From Drosophila miranda (Eukaryota > Arthropoda > Insecta > Diptera > Drosophilidae): DNA of 64,000 bases. The notes under the pieces are model-generated. The model was not told where the DNA came from. It saw nothing but the letters and a program-made list of their open reading frames with translations, and made no database searches. A program made the position numbers and the translations under genes. Below, piece after piece: positions 10,235 through 21,500 of this stretch (within the stretch, counting starts at the first letter, position 1; every line of letters starts with the position of its first letter). The DNA lies in the NCBI RefSeq assembly GCF_003369915.1, contig NW_022881614.1, positions 25,026,336-25,090,335 on the forward strand. Reading direction: 5' to 3'.

Positions 10235-11485
10235 TATATGTATTTATGCAAATTTATTTATGTATATATATATTTTTTCTTATATTGTATATTTAGATAC
10301 ATCATTGTTTTAGTTATAATAAACAAAAAAGTCGAGAACCGACGGCGTTTGCATAATTTTTATAATTTATAATAAACCTGTTTAAAATAAGGAAATAAAT
10401 GTGTAATTATATTATTGTAATATTTTATATTTTGTGGTATAAATCAAACAAATAACAGCTTTTATTTCATTTCCCGCGCCCTAGTGTACCATACCCCCAC
10501 CCCCTGCCCGTTCTTCATTTATTTTGTGGCGGTAGGTCAGTCCATCAAAAGACCCAAACTCAAATTTCAGTTCTAGCGGCCAGCAATACTAAACACACAC
10601 ACGCAAAGTACGTGAGAATGCATGTGCACCCATACACTAAAACATGCTGGTGGCAAAACAGAACCAGACCTGAGAGAGTTCAAAAAATCTGAAAAAACAT
10701 ACAATCACATATTTTTGTCGAAACATATTGCGTGTGTACTAACACATGCAAAGATGTTCTCTCTGCGCTCTCTCTCTCTCATGATGACGTCACTCTGGGG
10801 TATTGATCGCGCAAGCCAGTGTGTGACGCTTTCGTTGTATGAACTGGCACATCTATATACTGTATGGTTAGTGGTTCTATATAGCTAGTAATATTCGACG
10901 GAATATCAAAAACGTCGAATATGTAAAATATAACTTGAATTCGTCAGTATATTTACGGTATATTTTGAAAATGAGGCGGTATGTTTCGGTATATTTCTGA
11001 GGGTCGGACGATATATTTTATCGATAAATCCGCGGTCACACTGGCGAGCAGAGCAATTGCGGAACAAAACAAAGTTTATTGTCTTTATTTGCCTTTATTT
11101 CTATTGTCGACCTGTCTGATCAATGTGGCTACAGTGCTACGATCAAAATCCGATCATCCTTGAGATGATTTAAAACCAAAAAATTTTATTTCTATTGTCT
11201 CCGGTGGTGAGAAGTAAGCAGAGAAATTTCTTATTTCCAACGAAGATAATTTAAGTTTGCTTGTGTACCCTTGCAGCCTGTAAATAATTTGAATCAAATT
11301 CATGCAAATTCTATAAAAATGCAGAAATTCAGTTCACAAGAAAAGTATTTAATTGCCAACACTCTCAACTGTTGGCCTGTGATGCTGCAAGGACACTCTG
11401 TGCTGATGGACCTACGAAATGAGACTTCTGTGGCTGGAGTAATCGATATAGCCGACGGACACATGACCTGTGAGCTCTCAAATGC
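10235..11485. repeat. Right arm of inverted duplication
   Basis: Reverse-complement partner of 1054-2268. It ends abruptly inside the Lsm10 coding region at 11485, where sequence changes to a CATCG-rich inverted repeat. The outer end is cut by the Tc1-like element. Confidence 0.85.
11019..11043 (+). promoter_or_regulatory. DRE plus Motif 1 of Lsm10 copy B
   Basis: TATCGATA at 11019-11026 and GGTCACACTG at 11034-11043 are identical to the copy A and C promoters. The truncated copy could therefore still be transcribed. Confidence 0.65.
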
Positions 11486-11618
11486 TTGCAAATGTTTTGC
11501 AAAACATCGATGCATCGCTCAACATCGGTACCAGCAAAAACACCGGAAAACATCGGTAAACATCGGCAAAAAAAATTCGATGCTCGATGCATCGATGGGT
11601 TTTTACATCACTAGCTGA
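11319..11618 (+). pseudogene. Truncated Lsm10, copy B
   Basis: From the ATG at 11319 the frame matches Lsm10 for about 55 residues (start to CELSNA). It then runs into unrelated CATCG-rich DNA and stops at 11618, giving a 99-residue chimera. The Sm1 motif is present but Sm2 and the basic tail are gone, so a functional ring protein is unlikely. The leader intron has its full length here, unlike in copy A. The break at 11485 coincides with the start of an inverted repeat and lies about 130 bp from a gypsy LTR. Confidence 0.85.
11501..11604. repeat. Short CATCG-rich inverted repeat (MITE-like)
   Basis: The ends read AAAACATCGATGCATCG and, inverted, AAAACCCATCGATGCATCG, with repeated AACATCGG/GGAAAACATCGG between them. 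It resembles a small palindromic non-autonomous element at the Lsm10 copy B breakpoint. No clear target duplication was found. Confidence 0.4.
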
Positions 11619-12555
11619 CCGGCCACGGCCAGCGATCGCCCGCGTCGTTTGAACTTAAAGGAAAAAAAAACATAATCGGCACTCCAAACACCGTTCCACA
11701 TTAAATGTTATTTTGTTCTGTGTGTTGTCCTTTATTCAGTATTTAGTATTAGCTTAAACCGTTTAACGTAAAATCTTGGCCATTGAGAAAAATATGTAAA
11801 ACACCAACACCTTTCACGAACCTAAATCTGCGATCAGCTGCTCAGTTCCAGAACATTAGCCCTTAGTGGGTGACGCGGGGGTCCCATCAGTCCACCGTAT
11901 TTGGTCGAGCGATTTGTGGAAAAATATCGTTTATTGTTTATGTCCCGGGGACCCTTAACAAGAGCTCTTGGTAGGTTAAGTCTCCGTTGGGGCCCGAGTT
12001 AAATTAACTCCCGTAAAACTGAATCCACTCATCTACACATATTCCATTACGTATGGGTGAGGGTATCCCTGTTGGTTGAACGAAATTTCAGCAGTTATTT
12101 CCGGGTTTGCCTTTGTTACGAACGTTTTGGTGTTTCTTTTTGGTTAGTGATAATTTTGAGTATAGCTATTTATTAATGAGAAAGATGAAATTGTCAATTT
12201 ATGATTATTAAAGCTTGGATATATACTGAAGCATGATGCCGTAAATTTAAAATAGAGGGAGGACGCGTGGCCATGGATTAGGCCAGCCGTTACCGTTCCA
12301 GCAGAGGGTGGCCAAAATGAACGTTGTGTTTGGTCACAGGTAGGGCGGGCGCGCGAAGTGATAACACCCAAGCTTCACCCACTTGATAGCCGTCTGTTTA
12401 TGATTTTCTTTGTCTTTAGGTTGTTGTTAGTTTTGATGTCCCGAGAAGTAGTATGTCTCCATCTTTGTCTACATTTGGTGGGCAAGGGGAACTACCCAGC
12501 CCTGGGGTCGACAGCTAGCCGGCATTGCCCCCTGGGAAACAAGCCAAGTGTAACA
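11616..12555 (+). repeat. Family C 5' LTR
   Basis: 940 bp, direct repeat of 19286-20190. The copies differ by small indels; for example, the right copy lacks about 30 bp near its start. Confidence 0.88.
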
Positions 12556-12557
12556 AA

Positions 12558-12567
12558 TGGCGCCCAA
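12558..12567 (+). other. Primer-binding site (partial) of family C
   Basis: TGGCGCCCAA, three bases after the LTR, matches the 3' end of Drosophila tRNA-Lys. The expected continuation is lost after 10 nt. Confidence 0.7.
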
Positions 12568-13719
12568 TTTATTTCCGAATTCGCATGCATCTGGACTGAC
12601 GCAGGTTCGGGTGGTATTACAACAAATGTCACTCGGGCTGGTAAAGGCAGATGCGGGAAATGAAAAAAAAATAAATTTTGTGGAGAAGACGACAGCTCGC
12701 GAAGTGCAGTCTAGCTGTCCCGGCGGAAGTCGCTGCTGCAGGCTTAAGGTGAGCGTAAAGCTGGTCCTTAATGGCGCGGGGTGATTGATGCTAGGGATGG
12801 ATAGACGGAGGCAGTTAACGGAAATATAAAATATGTGATAGGGACTTACGAATTACAGTTGAACATTTTGTCGCTATTCGATGTCGCAAGTGAATGTAAG
12901 TCACTGCCGTTCAAAAAAAAAAAATTGACAGGGAGTTTGCGACGGACACATTGCCTGGTGGACTGTGATATCGAATAAATCTGTGATGGAATGTGATATT
13001 GGAATAAGTTAGAGTAAGTCATGTAGGTAAATGTTCATTGTAGTTTAGCACCTGCTTGTTTAAAACAAAGCCGCTTTCGTGTTTTTGAACCTGTTGTCTG
13101 TCTGCCCAGAGGTGGTGAGGAGTAGGTGGCCCGGGAGTCGTAAAAACAACCCGCGATGCATCTGTTGTCATGGAAGATCGGTATGATGGATGACAGGAAC
13201 AAATCACAAGCAAAGTGAGCTCATGCACCGTGAGGCTTCTCGTTTATCGGCCATCGCTTAGAGCGATGACTAGAGTAGATGACAGGCCACACAAAGGTGG
13301 TGTTCGTAATTGTAGGATATCCGTAGGGCGACTGTCAAGTGGAGCGCAGAAACTGGAGCGGTTACTGGTCCCGGCTAGTCACGTGTCCCCCTCTTAATGA
13401 ATCTAGTAAGAAGAAGAAGAACTGTTAGGAATTTTTGTTGTTAGGTTTTGTGTTGTGTTGAATGTGTTTGAAGTTTGAGTGTCTTAGGTGTCGATCGAAT
13501 ATACATGTATGTTGTTATTTATTTATTTATTCAAATATTTAATTGCATATATCTCGTTAACGGCGCTAGTTGGCGCAATATTTATATCGGTATTTATTTA
13601 TTTATTTATCGGAGTATTTATTGGTCCGAAGCGCGGTGTTATTTATTCTTACTAGTTATTTCTTTGGGTATTTATTTCTTTATTTATATATATTATCTTA
13701 GTTTAGGAGTTTCCCTTTT
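12568..13719 (+). other. Family C leader / gag remnant region
   Basis: No convincing protein is seen. The 3' half (13490-13715) is rich in TATTTATT repeats. This is where gag would be expected, so it is probably eroded or replaced. Confidence 0.4.
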
Positions 13720-14803
13720 TATACCCGATACTCAAAATGAGTATTGTGGTATATTAGATTTGTGGTAAAAGTGGATGTGTGTAACGTCCAGAAGGAATCT
13801 TTTCCGACCCCATAAAGTATATATATTCTTGATCAGCATCAATAGCCGAGTCGGTTGAGCCCTGTCTGTCTGTCCGTCCGTCCGTCTGTTCATCTGTCCG
13901 TCCCCTTCAGCGCCTAGTGCTCAAAGACTATAAGAGCTAGAGCAACGATGTTTTGGATCCAGACTTCTGTGATATGTCACTGCTACAAAAATATTTCAAA
14001 ACTTCGCCCCGCCCACTTCCGCCCCCACAAAGGACGAAAATCTGTGGCATCCACAATTTTAAAGATATGAGAAAACCAAAAACGTAGAATTGTAGAGAAT
14101 GACCATATCTTTAAGACTGCGGAATCTGAATTGGATCGTATTATTATTATAGCCAGCATCAAGAAAACAATTTCATTTTTTCTCGCCCTGTCTCTCTCTA
14201 ACACACACGTAGCATAGGCGGCTTTGCTTAGAGTAAAACATTACAAAAGCTAGAGCAACCAAATTTGGTATCCACACTCCTAATATATCGGACCGAGACG
14301 AGTTTGTTTCAAAATTTCGCCACACCCCCTTCCGCCCCCGCAAAGGACGAAAATCTGGGGATATTCAAAAATCTCAGAGACTATTAAGGCTAGAGTAACC
14401 AAATTTGGTATCCGCACTCCTGTTAGATCTTACTATAAAACGTGTATCTCCAAATTTCGCCCCACCCCCTTCCGCCCACACAAAGGACGAAAATCTGTTG
14501 CATCCACAATATTGCACATTCGAGAAAACTAAAAACGCAGAATCATAGATAATGACCATATCTATCAGATTGCTGAATCTGGATCAGATCAGATCATTTT
14601 ATAGCCAATAGGAACAAATCAATTTGCAGTGGCTACGCAGCGCCCGACGTCACGCTCAGCCTGATTTTCTGTCTCTCTCGCACGCACGCTTTGTCGTGTC
14701 GTTTAATATTAGCGGCGTCTGCCGGAGGAGAGCCATACTGACTTAGTATCGGGTATAACCGTAGAGTTGCGGTGTCCGCAGCAACTCACAACGTTCCAAC
14801 TCG
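13720..14803 (+). mobile_element. Helentron-associated (DINE-1/mini-me-like) element, copy 2
   Basis: It starts TATACCCGATACTC, has (GTCY)n at about 13862-13905, an inverted GTATCGGGTATA near 14746 and a terminal hairpin GAGTTGC/GCAACTC, and ends CTCG in a T run. It also has internal repeats of a unit around CGAAAATCTGTGG, each with CCGCCCCC nearby. Same family as 3071-4029 and 58941-60054. Confidence 0.75.
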
Positions 14804-14834
14804 TTTTTTGTAATATTGGTGTTGCTCGGTGCAG

Positions 14835-15134
14835 ATGCCACAAGAAGGGGGTAGTCGACAGTATCATACGCGATCACGCGTAAACAAAACAGTGGACCAG
14901 ATAGGAGAAGTGTCAGGGGCGATGTTTGATCAAGATCGGGAGGAACTTGGAGCTGTGGGTGGGAAACGTGAAGAGGGGTGCGATCCAAGCAGGCGAATCA
15001 CGCTCACAGAAGGGGCCTGCGCAGAGAAAGTAGAAGAAAATAAAAATGAATTAGATAGACGTAAATTGCATGCTAGGTTAAGGAACTTATCATATGAAGA
15101 GCGCTTAAGAAATTATTTAGAAAACCCGAAATAG
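14835..15134 (+). CDS. Short ORF upstream of family C pol (possible gag tail)
   Basis: A 99-residue, highly charged frame from ATG 14835 to the TAG after YLENPK. It has no recognised domain. Its position between the Helentron-like insertion and pol suggests a remnant of the Gag C-terminus or a pol leader. A chance frame is possible. Confidence 0.35.
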   Translation: MPQEGGSRQYHTRSRVNKTVDQIGEVSGAMFDQDREELGAVGGKREEGCDPSRRITLTEGACAEKVEENKNELDRRKLHARLRNLSYEERLRNYLENPK

Positions 15135-15162
15135 AATATTTTCTGAACTACGAGTGGATGGT

Positions 15163-18100
15163 ATGCGAGCACTGTCGGTGCGGGTGAGAAAGGCGAGATC
15201 CCGGTTTAAGCAAAGGCGAGCTATGAGGAGGCAGGTGATTGCTTCAGTAAAGCGTTGTTGCAAGAAAGACCTGAGAGTTTTCGCAGAAATCTCTATAATG
15301 GGCGAGTCCGTGCGAGGCCTGTTGGATTCAGGCGCTACACACAGCATGCTAGGGTGTAATGGTCAGGAATTCCTGGAAAAGCTGGGCGTGGAGGCTCGTC
15401 GATATTCTTCTATAGTGAAGGTAGCGAATGGGGAAGATCGCACAATCGTTGGCCGAGTAGAATTACCGGTGAAATACAAGGGAGAGGTAAAAAGATTAAA
15501 GTTTTTCGTATGCCCTTTCTTGGAACAGGAAATTTACTTGGGGGTAGACTTTTGGCGGGTATTCTCATTGGCTCCTGAGGTGATGGGAGAAGGTACAGTA
15601 GGGGCATCTCACAGATTAGTGGAAGAAATGCTGGCTGATCAAGTCGCTCACTATGTGGAAGGCCCGGAGAAGGAGATAGTGCAGGAAGAATGGGAGTTGT
15701 CAGAAGAGCAAAAGGCAGCCTTGGATCAGGTGAAGGCAGATTTTCTGACTTTCGAAGCCGTAGGCCTGGGGAGGACGTCGAGAGAGACTCACAAAATTCA
15801 GTTGGTGGAGAAGGCCGAGCCTGTGAAGGATCGACATTACCCGCTGTCGCCAGCGATGCAGGAAGTGGTGTGTGGTGAGGTGGACAAAATGTTGGCTTTG
15901 GGAGTCATCGAGTACAGTGATAGTCCGTGGAGCAACCGTACCACCGTGGTGCGAAGGCCGGGCAAAAATCGTTTCTGTCTCGATGCCCGAAAGCTCAACA
16001 AAGTAACCATCAAGGACGCTTACCCACTTCCTAGCATCGAGGGGATTTTGTCGCGTCTCGATCAGACGATATATATCTCCAGCGTCGACTTAAAATTCGC
16101 TTTTTGGCAAATCGAGCTGGACGAGCAGAGTCGACCATATACGGCGTTCACGGTGCCGGGACGGCCTCTGTACCAGTTCCGTATGATGCCCATTGGCCTC
16201 TGCAACGCCGCACAACGCCTATGTAGACTGGTCGATAAGGTGATTCCAGTTGAGATGCGTTCAAACGTCTATGCGTATCTCGACGACTTGCTGATTATAG
16301 CTGAGGACTTCCAAACGCACGTGAAGATTCTGCGACAGGTTGCCGAGCGTCTACGAGAAGCAAATTTAACGATAGGGCTGAGCAAATCTCATTTTTGCTA
16401 TAAAAACATTAAATACCTGGGATTTATAGTGGGAGGAGGAGCGCTGAAGATGGATCCGGATCGTGTGTCGGCCATTTTGCGCATTCCCGAGCCGCGATCT
16501 GTTCGAGAATTGCGTAGTTTCCTGGGAACTGCGGACTGGTACCAGCGCTTTATGAAAAACTATGCTGAGATGGCCGGTCCGCTCACAGACGCCCTGAAAA
16601 AGTCGGGAAATGGAAAGTTTAAATTGACGGAGGCAAAACGAGCCATGGGGGAGCTAAAAGCTGCACTCACCTCGGCACCAGTCCTGGTACACGCGGATTT
16701 CAAGCGGCACTTCTACATAGAGTGCGACGCCTCACATTATGGGGTAGGAGCCGTACTCTTCCAACAGGATGACGAGCAGAACGAGAGGCCCATAGCGTTT
16801 TTCTCTGCCAAACTGAATTGCCACCAAAAAAACTACTCGGTGACAGAGAAGGAGTGTCTGGCAGCCCTCATGGCGATCCTTAAGTTCCGTCCGTACGTAG
16901 AGCTTATGCCGTTTACAGTCATAGCTGACCACGCCAGTCTCAAATGGCTCATGACCATGAAGAACCTGGATGGTCGCTTAGCTCGTTGGTCCCTTCAACT
17001 GCAGGCCTTCGATTTCGGCATAGAACACCGGAAAGGAGCGGACAATGAAGTGGCAGATACATTGTCGCGCAGTATTGAAGAGCTGGAAGTGGATCCGAGT
17101 AGTATCCTGGGTTTTCAAACGGTGGAGTTTGAATCTGGAGAATATCAAGAGTTAAGGAAGGAAATAACAGAGAACCAAGACCGCTTACCTGATCTCCAGA
17201 ATGTTGACGGCATGATATTCAAGCGCATGCGCTTTGAACGATTGGATGATCAACTGGAGGGCGCGTCTGGAAATTTTAGACAAAGCACATTCGGAAGAGA
17301 AGACAGCGCACGGAGGAATCGCAAAAACCTTGCACTTATTGCGTAGACAGTTTTACTGGCCGAACATGGCGGTAGAGGTGCGGGATTATATCCGACGGTG
17401 CACCGTGTGCAAGGAGTCGAAAGCGCAGAATTATTGGATGCAGGTCGGGATGGGGCAAGAAGTGGTCACTGAGCGCCCATTCCAAAAACTTTATATTGAT
17501 TTTTTGGGCAAATATCCGCGGTCAAAGAACGGTCAGGCGTGGATATTTATTGTAGTTGACCAGTTCTCTAAGTTCACATTCCTAACATTGGATGCAGGTC
17601 GGGATGGGGCAAGAAGTGGTCACTGAGCGCCCATTCCAAAAACTTTATATTGATTTTTTGGGCAAATATCCGCGGTCAAAGAACGGTCAGGCGTGGATAT
17701 TTATTGTAGTTGACCAGTTCTCTAAGTTCACATTCCTAAAGACCATGACCAAGGCCCCAGCAAAGGAAGTTGTAAGATTCCTCGTTCACGAGGTGTTTTA
17801 CAAGTTTGGAGTGCCGGAGATGATTCACTCGGACAATGGGGCTCAGTTCGTCTCGAAAACTTTTAAGGATATGACCGATGCATTCGGAGTCACTCATATG
17901 AGGACGCCAGTGTATTCTCCGCAGAGTAACGCAGCCGAACGCGTGAATCGCACAGTACTCAGCGCGATTCGGGCGTATCTGGAAGACGATCACCGGGACT
18001 GGGATGTGCATCTGCCGGAGATAGAACTGGCTATTAGGAACTCGGTTCACGAGGCGACAGGCGTAACACCATTCTTTGCAGTCTTCGGGCAGCAAATGTA

Positions 18101-18472
18101 TTTGCATGGGTCATGCTACAAGCTGGCAAAGCGACTGCGGTCAATCGGCGAGAATGACATATCGCTGCTGGAGGGTCAGGACAAGCGACAACTCATCCAA
18201 GAGAGGATTCGCGCTAGTTTACATCAGGCATACGAGCGTAGTAGGGTAAGGTACAACCAGCGAGCTCGGGTGTTTTACGCGAGGCCGGGACAAGAGGTAT
18301 TCCGCCGAAATTGTTTGTCCTTAGTGACTTCGGAAAAGGCTTTAGTGCCAAGTTCGCGCGCAAATTCATCCGATGCCGGGTAGTGAAGCCAGTAGGAGAG
18401 AACGCGTATGCTCTGGAGGACCTTAACGGCCGTCCCATAGGAGTGTACCACGCCAAAGACCTGAGAATGTAG
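15163..18472 (+). pseudogene. Family C gypsy pol: protease, RT, RNase H, integrase
   Basis: Protease LLDSGATHSMLG lies near the start. RT has MPIGLCNAAQ and YLDDLL, and RNase H has IECDASHYGVGA and ADHASLKWL. The integrase zinc region (HGGIAKTLHLLRRQFYWP, CTVCKESK) and core (IDFLG, SDNGAQF, AAERVNRT) follow, with a C-terminal tail ending HAKDLRM at 18472. The frame breaks near 17230-17280 (small deletion), at 17587 (a 154-bp tandem duplication not divisible by three) and near 18310. The enzyme core is therefore split into at least four pieces. The fairly intact RT suggests moderate age. Confidence 0.88.
17433..17740 (+). repeat. 154-bp tandem duplication inside integrase
   Basis: 17433-17586 and 17587-17740 are direct copies beginning ATTGGATGCAGG. 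The unit length shifts the frame by one. Confidence 0.9.
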
Positions 18473-19285
18473 TGAGGTGTGGGTGTGGCATACGTTGGGC
18501 GCGGCAGAAGAATGCAGGGCACGCCGGCGTGTGCTCAATAGTGGGCATGCCCACGCGTATGTTGTCCCTCCTGGGACTGACGACATACTCGTGGTGGTGT
18601 TCCAGTCTCACCTGAACGATAGGTGGCCAGGGCTGAGGGCGACGCGCCGTCTAGCGGAAGTCCAGGGAGGCTCGATGGTGTATGGGGACATCGGGGGGAG
18701 CTGGAGCCGTACTGGGGATATAAGTAATAGAATAGGATTAGTTATATGTATTAGTAAGGGGAAAAAGGGGATAAATAGGAGTGAAAATATTAGAAAACGT
18801 GGATTGGATTATGGAAATCGTGGAGCGTGGACGGAAGAGTAACGTCGAAATTTGAAATTTTGTGCTTAAAACAGAAAGTTTGAAGTGAGTACAGAAAAAA
18901 GCGGGCGAGAAAATAGGTTGTAATGCAGAAAATTTTACTCACAGCCGGCAAGGAATATAGCCACCAGAACCGGGCCAGAAGGTTTCCGGGAGAGGAACAC
19001 TGGAGTTCGAGAAAGTCGACTGCAGAGAAGAAGACTGTCCAACATGAACCTGAGTGAGTTCGTTCCAGTTGCGCGTGTGTGAGCCAAGTAGCGCGGGACG
19101 TGTGAAGGGGGAGGGTAAAAGAGGACGATTTAGCTGCCAGGGCGATTCTAGCCACACCGCACGATCGTTGCATCGCCTTCAAGTGAGTGCCACACGTTTG
19201 GTCTCATTCACCACGTAAAAACCCCGAAACCCTATTCACACACACACACGCGCACACGTATACACGACCTATATAAATTTAGGGC
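18473..19285 (+). other. Family C 3' untranslated region
   Basis: GC-richer first half, then purine-rich sequence and a (CA)n stretch near 19234-19255. An open frame at 18477-18842 has no transmembrane segment or env-like motif. Confidence 0.45.
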
Positions 19286-20190
19286 TGACCGGCCACGGCC
19301 AGCGATCGCCCGCGTCGTTTGAAGGAAAAAAAAACATAATCGGCACTCCAAGCACCGTTCCACATTAAATGTTATTTTGTTCTGTGTGTTGTCCTTTATT
19401 CAGTATTTAGTATTAGCTTAATATGTAAAACACCAACACCTTTCACGAACCTAAATCTGCGATCAGCTGCTCAGTTCCAGAACATTAACCCTTAGTGGGT
19501 GACGCGGGGGTCCCATCAGTCCACCGTATTTGGTCGAGCGATTTGTGGAAAAATTTTGTTTATTGTTTATGTCCCGGGGACCCTTAACAAGAGCTCTTGG
19601 TAGGTTAAGTCTCCGTAGGGGCCCGAGTTAAATTAACTCCCGTAAAACTGGATCCACTCATCTACACATATTCCATTACGTATGGGTGAGGGTATCCCTG
19701 TTGGTTGAACGAAATTTCAGCAGTTATTTCCGGGTTTGCCTTTGTGTCGAACGTTTTGGTGTTTCTTTTTGGTTAGTGATAATTTTGAGTATAGCTATTT
19801 ATTAATGAGAAAGATGAAATTGTCAATTTATGATTATTAAAGCTTGGATATATACTGAAGCATGATGCCGTAAATTTAAAATAGAGGGAGGACGCCTGGC
19901 GTAAGCCATGGATTAGGCCAGCCGTTACCGTTCCAGCAGAGGGTGGCCTAAATGAACGTTATATTTGGTCACAGGTAGGGCGGGCGCGCGAAGTGATAAC
20001 ACCCAAGCTTCACCCACTTGATAGCCGTCTGTTTATGATTTTCTTTGTCTTTAGGTTGTTGTTAGTTTTGATGTCCCGAGAAGTAGTATGTCTCCATCTT
20101 TGTCAACATATGGCGGGCAAGGGGAACTACCCAGCCATGGGGTCGACAGCTAGCCGGCATTGCCCTCTGGGAAACAAGCCAAGTGTAACA
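19286..20190 (+). repeat. Family C 3' LTR
   Basis: 905 bp, direct repeat of 11616-12555, ending GTGTAACA. Confidence 0.88.
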
Positions 20191-20240
20191 CAGGGTATGT
20201 GTGCATGGAATGGGACTCATTGTTGTCAACCGGTTATGAC
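20191..20240 (+). repeat. 50-bp perfect repeat, copy 1
   Basis: Identical over 50 bp to 24971-25020 (starts CAGGGTATGTGTGC, ends CGGTTATGAC). It joins the family C LTR to the 3' flank of Lsm10 copy C. Confidence 0.85.
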
Positions 20241-20303
20241 AACAGTTTTGTACACTATTGGAAAATAATAACAAAAAGTGGGAATAAATGTTTAATAGGC
20301 TTT

Positions 20304-20747
20304 TCATTGAATATTAGATTGGTTTTGTACTTTTTCGGATCTCTGTTGGGTTATCATCTCTAGAGTCTCCTTGTGTCTCATCTCGGCTCGCTTCTGCTTA
20401 AAAGTGCGCTGGGTGTTCCTTCCGTCCACACGATTTCTTCGCAAGACACCACGTTCCATAGCCTGGCGTAGCTCTTGTGCCACATCAATGTCCGTAGGGA
20501 TGTGAATTTGCCGGATCATGCGATTGCGAACCATAAAATTGTCGAATGGATGTTGCCCGCCATTGCGATCAATGAGAACGGCATTTGAGAGCTCACAGGT
20601 CATGTGTCCGTCGGCTATATCGACAACTCCAGCCACAGAAGTCTCATTTCGTAGGTCCATCAGCACAGAGTGTCCTTGCAGCATCACAGGCCAACAGTTG
20701 AGAGTGTTGGCAATTAAATACTTTTCTTGTGAACTGAATTTCTGCAT
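20304..20747 (-). CDS. Lsm10: U7 snRNP Sm-like protein LSm10, copy C
   Basis: 147 residues from ATG 20747, intact, identical to copy A except two residues. The Sm1 and Sm2 motifs and the basic tail are all present. It has the full-length leader intron (donor GTGAGAAGTAAG, acceptor ACCCTTGCAG) and the unaltered Motif 1/DRE promoter, so it looks the better preserved transcription unit. Downstream homology to copy A stops at about 20244, where the 50-bp repeat and family C LTR begin. Upstream, beyond about 21175, the sequence differs from copies A and B and continues toward Syf2. This side is therefore probably the ancestral upstream flank. Confidence 0.9.
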   Translation of the reverse strand: MQKFSSQEKYLIANTLNCWPVMLQGHSVLMDLRNETSVAGVVDIADGHMTCELSNAVLIDRNGGQHPFDNFMVRNRMIRQIHIPTDIDVAQELRQAMERGVLRRNRVDGRNTQRTFKQKRAEMRHKETLEMITQQRSEKVQNQSNIQ

Positions 20748-21017
20748 TTTTATAGAATTTGCATGAATTTGATTCAAATTATTTACAGGCTGCAAGGGTA
20801 CAAGCAAACTTAAATTATCTTCCTTGGAAATGAGAAATTTCTCTGCTTACTTCTCACCACCGGAGACAATAGAAATAAAATTTTTTGGTTTTAAATCTCA
20901 AGGATGATCGGATTTTGATCGTAGCACTGTAGCCGCATTGATCAGACAGGTCGACAATAGAAATAAAGGCAAATAAAGACAATAAACTTTGTTTTGTTCC
21001 GCAATTGCTCTGCTCGC

Positions 21018-21042
21018 CAGTGTGACCGCGGATTTATCGATA
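21018..21042 (-). promoter_or_regulatory. Lsm10 copy C core promoter: Motif 1 and DRE
   Basis: GGTCACACTG (minus strand, 21018-21027) and TATCGATA (21035-21042), as in copies A and B. Confidence 0.7.
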
Positions 21043-21156
21043 AAATATATCGTCCGACCCTCAGAAATGTACCGAAACATACCGCCTCATTTTCAAAATA
21101 TACTGACGAATTCAAGTTATATTTTACATATTCCACGTTTTTGATATTCCGTCGAA

Positions 21157-21500
21157 TATTACTAGCTATATAGTACATTTAGCCATGCCATCATAATTTT
21201 ATGCGATTGATGAATCAATTTTCTATTTAACTGGTGTATTCTTAATACTTTTATTGCATTTTGCGTAAAAAGAGGTTTTAGCGAAATAAATAAATAAGTC
21301 AAACAAAAAACAAGTAGCGAAATAGGTCAATCAAAACAAACGAAAAAGGAAAATGCTCAATTTTGATATTCCATTGAATAATACTGACTAACTAAATCTC
21401 TCAGCAATGCCCACATAGTTTTATCCCATTGATGAATAAATTTTCTACAAGATTGGATAGTTTTTAATCATTGCTTTTATTGTATTTATTGTAAAAAAAG
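21157..21500. repeat. Two diverged copies of a dispersed repeat
   Basis: The block GAATATT-(A/C)-(C/T)TAGCT...TTAGCCATGCCCACATAATTTTA...GATGAAT...TTTTCTA occurs at about 21150-21290 and 21365-21500, and again at 25046-25170. The copies are clearly diverged. The family is not recognised. Confidence 0.5.

Larger units (their letters stand above)
11616..20190 (+). mobile_element. Ty3/gypsy LTR retrotransposon, family C, decayed
   Basis: Two direct LTRs (11616-12555 and 19286-20190) of form TGACCGGCC...GTGTAACA flank an internal region with a tRNA-Lys-type primer site and a pol gene in the order protease, RT, RNase H, integrase. There is no target duplication: the left flank is CTAGC and the right flank CAGGG. 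This suggests recombination or rearrangement at this locus. Most of gag is missing and a Helentron-like element sits in its place. No env gene is recognisable. Confidence 0.88.

Noticed and set aside
18477-18842. Possible env gene of gypsy family C
   Set aside because: No signal peptide, transmembrane segment or furin-like site; composition looks non-coding.
11616-20190. Clean single insertion of family C
   Set aside because: The LTR flanks CTAGC and CAGGG do not match, so a simple insertion with target duplication is not supported.
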